Part shown: piece after piece, positions 1 through 5,098 of the stretch
Layout of the letters: every line of letters begins with the position of its first letter
How positions within the stretch are numbered: position 1 is the first letter of the stretch
Origin: DATLGB01 sp038318085
GTDB taxonomy: Bacteria > Actinomycetota > Thermoleophilia > Solirubrobacterales > Solirubrobacteraceae
DNA: 7,258 nt
Assembly: GCA_038318085.1 (NCBI GenBank)
Contig: JBBQBV010000171.1
Coordinates: forward strand, 1 to 7,258
Reading direction: 5' to 3'
Notes under the pieces: model-generated
What the model was told of the DNA's origin: nothing
Databases searched by the model: none
Seen by the model: the letters and a program-made list of their open reading frames with translations, nothing else
Made by a program: the position numbers and the translations under genes

Positions 1-36
1 CAGCGTGTCGCGCTCGCCGTGCGCGTCCTGGGCTGA
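1..36 (+). CDS. Possible 3' end of an unidentified plus-strand gene (partial)
   Basis: Frame 1 from the first base reads QRVALAVRVLG and ends at a TGA (34-36), six bases before the stop of the convergent TlpA-like gene. The spacing and the alternating Val/Leu/Ala composition suit the end of a real protein, but eleven residues cannot identify a family. In GC-rich DNA such a short open stretch could also be chance. The call rests on position and on the absence of any other explanation for these bases. Confidence 0.3.
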   Translation, partial: QRVALAVRVLG

Positions 37-42
37 CGACTG

Positions 43-735
43 TCACGACAGCGCGTATGCGCGGATGTCGGCGTCCAGCGACCCCTGCGAGGTGTAGCCG
101 CCCTGGCGCACGAGGCGCCGCTTGCCCTTGGCGTCGTAGAAGATCGTCGTCGGCCATCCCAGTCCCGCTCCGACCGACCGGGCCTGGTCGGCTCCGGGGT
201 CGTTGATCGATGGGTAGGGGATCGGAAACTGCTTGAGGAACGACTCCGCGTCACCGCGGTTGTCGTTGGAGTCCAGGCCCAGGAAGGCGACCTTACCGTC
301 GTAGGCCTTGCCCAGGCTCTGGAAGTAGCCGAACTCCGCCCGGCAGTTCGGACACCACGACGCCCACATGTTCACGACGACCGGCACGCCCTTGAGCTTC
401 GCCAGCCGCGCCGTGACGTTCTCGTCGATCAGCTGGTTGGCCTGAGCTCGCAGACCGGCAAACGCGCCGTGTGCCGCAGGTGAGCGCGGGCGGCGAGCGC
501 CGGCGGCGGACACCGATGCCGCGGCGGGTCGCGGCGGGACCGCGGTCAGCATGCTCGCGTCACGGCTCGACGACTTCGAGCTCGTTCCCACGATCAGCAA
601 CGCCGCGGCCGCGGCGAGCGCCATCACGCCGGCGGCGAATCGGATCGTGCTGCGACGGTGCGCAGCCGCGGCGGCCTGCGCCTCCGCCTCCTGACGCGCC
701 TGGCGGCGTTGCTCCTTCTCCTGCCGATTGGACAT
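43..735 (-). CDS. Membrane-anchored TlpA/ResA-type thioredoxin-fold protein
   Basis: A 230-residue thiol-disulfide oxidoreductase predicted to act on the outer face of the cytoplasmic membrane. Residues 1-28 form a charged, Gln/Arg/Ala-rich cytoplasmic tail. Residues about 32-50 are a single membrane segment without a lipobox. A Ser/Pro/Ala-rich linker runs to about residue 95, and the thioredoxin domain fills the rest. The active site is W-C-P-N-C (C128, C131), and the cis-proline loop is G-W-P-T-T (P195). The family (ResA, TlpA, CcmG) usually reduces cytochrome c apoproteins or other exported proteins. No cytochrome maturation genes are visible here, so the partner is unknown. The ATG start is well supported by an AGGAGGT ribosome binding site five bases upstream. 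It is the last gene of a co-directional minus-strand run, 37 nt after the DUF427 gene, and could share that transcript. The fold assignment is secure; the physiological role is inferred. Confidence 0.9.
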   Translation of the reverse strand: MSNRQEKEQRRQARQEAEAQAAAAAHRRSTIRFAAGVMALAAAAALLIVGTSSKSSSRDASMLTAVPPRPAAASVSAAGARRPRSPAAHGAFAGLRAQANQLIDENVTARLAKLKGVPVVVNMWASWCPNCRAEFGYFQSLGKAYDGKVAFLGLDSNDNRGDAESFLKQFPIPYPSINDPGADQARSVGAGLGWPTTIFYDAKGKRRLVRQGGYTSQGSLDADIRAYALS

Positions 736-740
736 GCGAG

Positions 741-747
741 ACCTCCT
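741..747 (-). promoter_or_regulatory. Strong ribosome binding site of the TlpA-like gene
   Basis: On the minus strand the bases read AGGAGGT, five bases before the ATG at 735. This near-perfect Shine-Dalgarno match fixes the start of the TlpA-like protein. It also suggests the gene can be translated independently of the DUF427 gene 37 nt upstream. Confidence 0.8.
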
Positions 748-772
748 GGTCGGGGGGCGTGTCGGGTTCAGG

Positions 773-1063
773 TCAGTTGGTGTGCACGTCCACGCCCCCC
801 CAGAACGCGATCCGTCCTTTCACGCGCCGCGCCAACGGCCACGGGCGCCGGTACCCCCACGCCGCGTTCTCCGCGCACACGCCGTCGACCTCGACGGTCC
901 AGTAGTTGGCGACGCCCTTCCACGGGCACAGCGTTCGGCTCGACGTTGCGTGAAGCAGCTCGTCGCGTACGTCGTCGACGGGGAAGTAGTGATTGCCCTC
1001 CACGACGATCGTATGGTCACTCTCGGCGATTGTCTGGCCGTTGAAGATGGCGTGAGCGGTCAT
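773..1063 (-). CDS. DUF427 (NTP_transf_9-like) domain protein
   Basis: A 96-residue protein that is a single DUF427 domain (Pfam PF04248). Family hallmarks visible are the N-terminal 'FNG..IAES..T..VEGNHYFP' pattern (residues 7-28), the C-P-W-K-G motif (46-50) followed by A-x-Y-W (52-55), and the closing G-R-I-A-F-W (83-88). The biochemical function of this small cytosolic family is not established. An in-frame ATG at 1147 would add 28 residues that do not look like the family. The ATG at 1063 gives the usual length and has a weak AGG upstream, so it was chosen. The gene lies 83 nt after the flavoprotein stop and 37 nt before the TlpA-like gene, all in the same direction. The family assignment is confident; no role is proposed. 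Confidence 0.9.
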   Translation of the reverse strand: MTAHAIFNGQTIAESDHTIVVEGNHYFPVDDVRDELLHATSSRTLCPWKGVANYWTVEVDGVCAENAAWGYRRPWPLARRVKGRIAFWGGVDVHTN

Positions 1064-1146
1064 GGAGCGTTGGACCTGCCGTTCCGCGATTCGGTTCCGA
1101 GTGCTCCGGACTCCCGCGCCCGGTACTCGTTCTTTGGTTGTCGGCA

Positions 1147-2595
1147 TCAGACATGACGTCCCAGTCGCCGGCGCGCCGCCAGGATCGGGCGCGCCAATGC
1201 CCGGTAGCGCGGGGTGGCGTACTTCTTACGCAGGTGTTCGTCTGCGGCGCGTGACGGGCCCTCGGCCAGGGTCGGGTAGGCGTGGACCGTCGTCGAGAGC
1301 GCGTCGATCTTGTCACCCGCCACCACCCGGGCGGTCAGCTCGGCGATCGCCTCCCCGGCGCCGGGCGCGGCGACGGTCGCGCCGACCAGCCGTCCGCGGG
1401 GGTCGGCGACGAGTAGCGCGAAGCCTTCCGGCTCGCCCTCGGTGATCGCGCGGTCCAAGACCGCGTAGTCGCTGCGGGCGAGGATCGTGCGATCGCCCCA
1501 GCGCTCGCGGGCCTGGGCCTCCGTGAGCCCCACGTGCGCGACCTCAGGGTCGGTGAACGTGACCCACGGGATGGTCTCAGCGACGGTGCGCCGCACGCCG
1601 AAGAGGGCGTTGGCCGATGCTACGCGTGCGTGGTGCGCCGCCACGTGGGTGAAGGGCAGCCGCGCCGTCACGTCGCCGGCGGCGTAGATACGCGGCGCGC
1701 TGGTGCGCAGGCGGTCGTCGACGACGATCGCGCCGCGCTGGTCGATCTCGACGTGAGCGGCCTCGAGTCCGATTCCGGCGGTCCGTGGCCGGCGACCGGC
1801 GGCGACGAGGATCCGATCGAAGATGACCGTGTCGCGCTCGCCATCGACCCCGAGGACCAGTTGGCCGGGGGCGCCCTGTGGTCGCAGCACCTCATGCGCC
1901 CGCGCCCCGATGCGAACGTCGACGCCGTCTGCGGCCAGACGCCTGGCGATCAGCGCGCCCGCATCGGGCTCCTCCTTGAGCAGCAGACGATCGGCGACCT
2001 CGACAAGCGTCACGCTGGCCCCGAGGCGCGCGAATGCCTGCGCGAGCTCGCACCCGATCGGGCCGCCGCCGAGCACCACCAGGCGACTGGGGAGCTCCCG
2101 CAGCGCCCACACGCTCTCGGTCGTGAGGACGTCGGCGCCGTTCAGTCCCCTTATCGGCGGGATGTCAGGTTCTGAGCCGGTCGCCACGATCGCCGAGACG
2201 AACCGCAGACGACGGTCGCCCACCCGGAGGATCGAGCCGTCGACGAAATGCCCTGCGCCGACGATGACCTCCACGCCGGCGTCGCGCAGACGAGCCGGGG
2301 AGTCGTGCGGCTCTATCTCGGCGATCGCCGCGTGCACCCGGTCCATGACCCGGGCGAAGTCGATGACCGGCTCGACCGGAGCAAGCCCGACAACGTCGGC
2401 ATGACGCATGCGGCGCGCCATGTGCGCGGCCGCGATCAGGCTCTTGCTGGGAACACAGCCCGTCCACAGACAGTCACCACCCGTCCGGTCGCGTTCGACG
2501 AGGGCCACGCGTGCGCCGACACCGGCGGCGACGAATGCCGAGACGAGCCCTGCGGTGCCACCCCCCAGGATCACCAGGTCGTAGCGATCGATCAC
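1147..2595 (-). CDS. FAD/NAD(P) disulfide oxidoreductase, MerA/Lpd-like
   Basis: A 482-residue class I pyridine nucleotide-disulfide oxidoreductase, presumably a cytosolic homodimer. Visible in order: FAD-binding G-G-G-T-A-G (11-16); redox-active pair C42/C47 in the 'GGDC....GCVPSK' motif; A-T-G-S (138-141); NAD(P)-binding G-G-G-P-I-G (176-181), whose second strand ends in 'LVE', which usually favours NADH; the second FAD contact 'IYAAGDVT'; and the dimerisation domain with 'FTDPEVAHVGLTE'. Near the C-terminus the catalytic HPT.SE motif of lipoamide dehydrogenase reads H-A-Y-P-T-L-A-E (438-445), with Tyr at the base position as in mercuric reductase. The vicinal Cys pair and the NmerA domain of true mercuric reductases are absent. 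The GTG at 2595 is the only start between the Rossmann fold and the upstream gene; an earlier start at 2715 would run into that gene. The substrate is unknown. Confidence 0.9.
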   Translation of the reverse strand: MIDRYDLVILGGGTAGLVSAFVAAGVGARVALVERDRTGGDCLWTGCVPSKSLIAAAHMARRMRHADVVGLAPVEPVIDFARVMDRVHAAIAEIEPHDSPARLRDAGVEVIVGAGHFVDGSILRVGDRRLRFVSAIVATGSEPDIPPIRGLNGADVLTTESVWALRELPSRLVVLGGGPIGCELAQAFARLGASVTLVEVADRLLLKEEPDAGALIARRLAADGVDVRIGARAHEVLRPQGAPGQLVLGVDGERDTVIFDRILVAAGRRPRTAGIGLEAAHVEIDQRGAIVVDDRLRTSAPRIYAAGDVTARLPFTHVAAHHARVASANALFGVRRTVAETIPWVTFTDPEVAHVGLTEAQARERWGDRTILARSDYAVLDRAITEGEPEGFALLVADPRGRLVGATVAAPGAGEAIAELTARVVAGDKIDALSTTVHAYPTLAEGPSRAADEHLRKKYATPRYRALARPILAARRRLGRHV

Positions 2596-2623
2596 GTCCG
2601 GGGATTCCCACGAGTCCGAATGA

Positions 2624-2641
2624 GCACGTGATTTGTGACCC
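2624..2641 (-). promoter_or_regulatory. Shared upstream element, copy 1 (flavoprotein)
   Basis: The plus strand reads GCACGTGA, four variable bases (TTTG), then TGACCC. On the coding strand of the flavoprotein this is GGGTCA-N4-TCACGTGC, ending 28 nt before the GTG start. A second copy in the same orientation lies at 3114-3131, upstream of the stress-protein gene, with all 14 defined positions identical. A regulator site or a promoter core are both possible readings; neither is shown. Confidence 0.45.
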
Positions 2642-2662
2642 TCGTGCGCCCTGCTCGGTTCG

Positions 2663-2680
2663 CGGCCCCGAATCGGGCCG
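2663..2680 (-). terminator. GC-rich hairpin just after the stress-protein stop
   Basis: CGGCCC (2663-2668) and GGGCCG (2675-2680) are perfect inverted repeats around a 6-nt loop, one base beyond the TGA at 2682-2684. There is no T-run on the minus strand after it, so it is not a canonical intrinsic terminator. It may act as a U-less terminator, attenuator or 3'-end stabiliser between the stress-protein and flavoprotein genes. Confidence 0.3.
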
Positions 2681-2681
2681 T

Positions 2682-3074
2682 TCACCGAGCCCTGACCGCG
2701 ATGACGCGTGCGCACCCCGCGCGCCGGCAGCCGCGGGCCAGGCGATCCGGAAAGAGTCCGTGGGCGGGAACCAGCACGAGATCACAGCCGAGCGCCTCCA
2801 AGGTCCGGTGCACGGCACGGGCGCCGTCGCCCTCGACCGCGGCGAAGTGCGCGGACCGGCCGCAGGAGCCGAGAAGCGCCCGCGCCTCGATCAGTTGCTC
2901 ATCGACGATGGCGTCGAGCTCGCGATTCCACGTGGCCGCCGGCACACAGCAGCCGACCGCCTGGCGCTCGTGCACGACCAGCGTGACCACCGTCAGCGCG
3001 GCATCGTGCTTCGCGGTCAAGGCCGCTGCCTCCGCGAGGGTGCGACGGGCGGCCGCTGACCCGTCGTAGATCAT
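2682..3074 (-). CDS. Universal stress protein (UspA-like), degenerate ATP site
   Basis: A 130-residue protein with the Usp alpha/beta layout. It has an N-terminal D-G-S after strand 1, then 'ARRTLAEAAALTAKHDAALTVV' for helix 1 and strand 2, a middle helix rich in acidic residues, and 'LGCDLVLVPAHG' for strand 4. Usp proteins are cytosolic, often about 140-150 residues, and tuned to stress or dormancy. The C-terminal G-2x-G-9x-G-S/T motif of ATP-binding members is not recognisable: the segment after 'PAHG' is Arg/Cys-rich and lacks the glycine and serine pattern. Six cysteines are spread over the protein, which is high for the family. The ATG at 3074 leaves strand 1 short. The frame stays open only to a TGA at 3102-3104 and offers no conventional alternative start, and no ribosome binding site is visible. 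It opens the co-directional run with the flavoprotein. The family call is likely but not certain. Confidence 0.7.
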   Translation of the reverse strand: MIYDGSAAARRTLAEAAALTAKHDAALTVVTLVVHERQAVGCCVPAATWNRELDAIVDEQLIEARALLGSCGRSAHFAAVEGDGARAVHRTLEALGCDLVLVPAHGLFPDRLARGCRRAGCARVIAVRAR

Positions 3075-3113
3075 TAGGGACGTGGCATACGTCAGGCGGG
3101 TTCACGGCCGCGG

Positions 3114-3131
3114 GCACGTGACGTCTGACCC
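3114..3131 (-). promoter_or_regulatory. Shared upstream element, copy 2 (stress protein)
   Basis: The plus strand reads GCACGTGA, CGTC, TGACCC. The first and last blocks match the copy at 2624-2641 exactly and have the same 4-nt spacing. On the coding strand it ends 39 nt before the proposed ATG of the stress-protein gene. The block includes the palindromes CACGTG and GACGTC, which overlap each other. Confidence 0.45.
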
Positions 3132-3228
3132 GCCACGGCCCCAAACGGTGCGCTGCACGTCGAGCTCCCCAGGTCGATGTTGGTGAATCGACTCGGCTTG
3201 GTGTGGGTCCGAGGCGATGAGGACGCTA

Positions 3229-3249
3229 CGGAGCGGATCGACCGCTCCG
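3229..3249. repeat. Perfect 8-bp inverted repeat upstream of DsrE gene
   Basis: CGGAGCGG (3229-3236) is followed by ATCGA and then its exact reverse complement CCGCTCCG (3242-3249). The right arm ends 36 nt before the DsrE ATG. It could be an operator for a dimeric regulator, or a hairpin in the leader RNA if transcription starts upstream of it. No T-run follows, so a terminator is unlikely. Confidence 0.6.
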
Positions 3250-3274
3250 GGTGCTGTCACCTGACCAATCCCTG

Positions 3275-3280
3275 AAGGAG
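3275..3280 (+). promoter_or_regulatory. Ribosome binding site of the DsrE gene
   Basis: AAGGAG lies five bases before the ATG at 3286. This strong match to the anti-Shine-Dalgarno sequence fixes the start of the DsrE-like protein and suggests efficient translation. Confidence 0.8.
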
Positions 3281-3285
3281 AAACC

Positions 3286-3642
3286 ATGCTCAAGATCGCC
3301 ATCATCCTGCTCGCCGCTCCCGACACCCCGGAAGGGACGGGCCGCATGGCCAACGCGCTGACGACCACACAGGAGTTCCAGGAGGCCGGCGACGATGTCC
3401 GGCTCATGTTCGACGGCGCCGGGGTCACCTGGGTGCCGAGACTGACGGACGCCGACGAGAAGTATTTCCGCCTGTTCGAGGCTGTGCGCCCCGTGGTTAG
3501 CGGCGCGTGCCTGTACTGCTCGCGGGCCTACGGCGTCAAGGATGCGATCGAGCAGTCCGGGGTGCCGTTCGTCTCAGACTTCAAGGATCACCCGAGCCTG
3601 CGCGCGCTCGTCGCCGATGGCTTCCAGGTCATCACGTTCTGA
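3286..3642 (+). CDS. DsrE-family protein with CxxC motif
   Basis: A 118-residue small cytosolic alpha/beta protein of the DsrE/DsrF-like superfamily. The N-terminus 'LKIAIILLAAPDTPEGTGRMANAL' gives the first strand and the phosphate-loop-like turn. A central acidic helix follows, then 'VVSGACLYCSRAYGV' (about 70-83), which places Cys75 where DsrE/TusD-type proteins carry the persulfide-forming cysteine. A second cysteine at 78 creates C-L-Y-C. The protein ends in 'GFQVITF', typical of the family's last strand, so it looks full length. Family members relay sulfane sulfur or act in tRNA thiolation or sulfur oxidation, but many actinobacterial ones are uncharacterised. The start is set by AAGGAG five bases upstream. 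It is followed after one base by a glutaredoxin-like gene, implying translational coupling. The fold is confident; a sulfur-relay role is inferred. Confidence 0.85.
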   Translation: MLKIAIILLAAPDTPEGTGRMANALTTTQEFQEAGDDVRLMFDGAGVTWVPRLTDADEKYFRLFEAVRPVVSGACLYCSRAYGVKDAIEQSGVPFVSDFKDHPSLRALVADGFQVITF

Positions 3643-3643
3643 C

Positions 3644-4096
3644 GTGGAGCCCTCTCGCCAGACCGTGCCGATCACCGTCTACGTGCTCAGCGGCTGTCCA
3701 CACTGCACGCGGGCGACGTCACTGCTCGGTCGTCGCGGCATGGCGCACGAGACCGTGTCGGGCGACGGCATCCAGGGGTTCCGGCGCCAGTTGCAGGAGC
3801 TGACCGGTGGGTCGACCGTCCCGCAGATCGTCGTCGACGGCCGTCCGATCGGTGGCGCCGACCGTCTAGCACGCCTCGACCGGCGCGGAGTGCTCGCCGC
3901 GTTGGCCGTCGGCGACCCGTTGCCGGCAATCCGTGTCCGCAAGCGGCCACTGCGGCGCGCGGCGTCGCGCTGGGTGGCCGAGGCCTTCGACGCCACCGGG
4001 CTTCGCGGGGGGCGCGCCGCGGGTCGCGACGAGGCGTCCGCGCGAGACGCGCTGACACGCGCAATGAGCCACGACGAGCCCAACCGAGCCTCCTGA
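3644..4096 (+). CDS. Glutaredoxin-like protein with C-terminal extension
   Basis: A 150-residue protein. Residues about 8-88 are a glutaredoxin fold: strand 'ITVYVLSG', active site C-P-H-C (C18, C21), cis-proline loop T-V-P-Q-I (58-62), and the G-G-A-D motif (70-73) that contacts glutathione or a similar thiol in the family. Residues about 90-150 form an Arg/Ala-rich extension with no recognisable domain; ordinary glutaredoxins end near residue 85-100. Actinobacteria usually use mycothiol rather than glutathione, so the partner may be a mycoredoxin-type system (inference). The start is uncertain. GTG at 3644 is one base after the DsrE stop and suits translational coupling. ATG at 3617, inside the DsrE gene, or GTG at 3665 are alternatives, and none has a good ribosome binding site. 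The gene ends 15 nt before the convergent ABC ATPase stop. Confidence 0.85.
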   Translation: MEPSRQTVPITVYVLSGCPHCTRATSLLGRRGMAHETVSGDGIQGFRRQLQELTGGSTVPQIVVDGRPIGGADRLARLDRRGVLAALAVGDPLPAIRVRKRPLRRAASRWVAEAFDATGLRGGRAAGRDEASARDALTRAMSHDEPNRAS

Positions 4097-4111
4097 CCAC
4101 GGACTCGCGGC

Positions 4112-5098
4112 TCAGGCCGTCTCGTCGGCGGCGGGAACCGACGACGGCAGCCTCCAGACGTGCTCGGCGGGGAGCTCGACGTCGACCTCCTGCCCGGCAC
4201 GCGGCGCCAGGTGCGGCGGCACGTGGGCCTGGATGCGCCGGCCGTCGCAGTCGACGATCACGCGTACGTGGTCACCGGCGTAGTGGGCTTCGAGCACCGT
4301 CCCCGGCACTCCGCTACCGGTGTCGATGCCCACGTGCTCGGGGCGGATGGCCAGCGTCCCGGTGTCGTCGGCCATCAGGTTCGCCACCCCGAAGAAGCGA
4401 GCGACCGCAGCGCTGGCGGGCCGTTCGAACAGCGCGCGCGGCTTGTCGTGCTGCACGATGCGACCCTCGAGCATCAGCGCGATGCTGTCGCCGAGCTCGG
4501 CGGCCTCGGAGCGGTCGTGGGTGACGATCACGGTCGTCAGCCGGCGCTCGCGCTGGACGTCGCAGATGACGCGGCGCAATGCGTTGCGGCGGTTGGGGTC
4601 CAGTGCGCCGAGCGGCTCGTCGAGGAGCAGCAGGTCGGGGTCGCCGCTGAGGGCGCGGGCCAGCGCGACGCGCTGTTGCTCGCCGCCCGACAGGCCCTGC
4701 GGGCGGCGCGTGGCCAGTGCGCTGATGCCGACCTCTTCGAGATGCATGGCCGCGGCGTCGCGGCGTTCGCGCCGGGCGACGCCCGCGGCGCGCAGCGGCA
4801 GCGCGACGTTGGCGAGGACGGCGCGATGCCCGAGCAGACGCGGCGCCGGGACGACAACGGCGATGCCCCGCCGGTGGGGAGCGGTGCGGTGGATCTCGCG
4901 GCCACCGAGCAGGATCCGTCCTTCGTGCAGCGTCTGCAGGCCGGCGATCGCGCGCAGCAGGGTGGTCTTGCCCGCGCCCGACGGCCCGACCAGGGCCGTC
5001 CGGGTGCCGGCCTCCACGCGCAGCGACAAGCCGCGTAGCACGGGGCTGTCGCCCGGCGCGATGGTGAGCGACTCGCAGGACAGCTCGGACGGGATCAC
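4112..5098 (-). CDS. ABC importer ATPase with TOBE domain
   Basis: A 328-residue cytoplasmic ATP-hydrolysing subunit that would power the two permeases encoded upstream. Visible are Walker A G-P-S-G-A-G-K-T-T (38-46), the signature L-S-G-G-E-Q-Q-R (136-143), Walker B L-L-L-L-D-E-P (156-162), the D-loop G-A-L-D (164-167) and the switch H194. The C-terminal third (from about 240, with 'LAIRPEHVGI') is a TOBE-like domain, as in the sulfate/iron/spermidine-type (CysA/PotA/FbpC) importers. The Q-loop position, normally Gln in 'VFQ', is Pro84 in 'VVVPAP'. The GTG start at 5098 overlaps the permease stop in GTGA and has GGAAGG eight bases upstream. It is the last gene of the operon. The substrate cannot be read from this subunit. 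Confidence 0.92.
   Translation of the reverse strand: MIPSELSCESLTIAPGDSPVLRGLSLRVEAGTRTALVGPSGAGKTTLLRAIAGLQTLHEGRILLGGREIHRTAPHRRGIAVVVPAPRLLGHRAVLANVALPLRAAGVARRERRDAAAMHLEEVGISALATRRPQGLSGGEQQRVALARALSGDPDLLLLDEPLGALDPNRRNALRRVICDVQRERRLTTVIVTHDRSEAAELGDSIALMLEGRIVQHDKPRALFERPASAAVARFFGVANLMADDTGTLAIRPEHVGIDTGSGVPGTVLEAHYAGDHVRVIVDCDGRRIQAHVPPHLAPRAGQEVDVELPAEHVWRLPSSVPAADETA

Larger units (their letters stand above)
3075..3285. promoter_or_regulatory. Divergent intergenic region between stress-protein and DsrE genes
   Basis: These 211 bases separate genes transcribed away from each other, so promoters for both directions should lie here. I see no convincing -35/-10 pair on either strand. 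What is visible: a copy of the shared 18-bp element (3114-3131); a 7-bp inverted repeat GGCGGGT (3095-3101) with ACCCGCC (3128-3134); a perfect 8-bp inverted repeat at 3229-3249; and the DsrE ribosome binding site (3275-3280). No protein-coding gene is supported within it. Confidence 0.6.

Noticed and set aside
40..51. Short palindrome CTGTC-AC-GACAG across the TlpA-like stop as a terminator
   Set aside because: Five base pairs with a 2-nt loop and no T-run on either side. Too weak to claim.
1147..2595. Mercury-resistance (mer) operon
   Set aside because: The flavoprotein lacks the Hg(II)-binding cysteines, and no merR, merT or merP is visible nearby.
2596..2715. Upstream start for the flavoprotein at 2715
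   Set aside because: The added 40 residues are charged and non-homologous and overlap the end of the stress-protein gene. The Rossmann strand begins right after the GTG at 2595.
3251..3266. Possible third copy of the shared element upstream of the DsrE gene (GCTGTCACCTGACC)
   Set aside because: Only the CTGACC part matches the other copies. The CACGTGA block is missing, so it is within chance expectation.
3075..3285. DosR-type or CRP-type operators in the divergent region
   Set aside because: Neither the GGGACT half-site arrangement of DosR nor TGTGA-N6-TCACA was found. The CACGTG palindrome alone is common in this GC-rich window.
3102..3428. Minus-strand open frame of 108 codons antisense to the DsrE gene
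   Set aside because: No recognisable domain and no ribosome binding site. The plus-strand DsrE protein has a strong ribosome binding site and family motifs.
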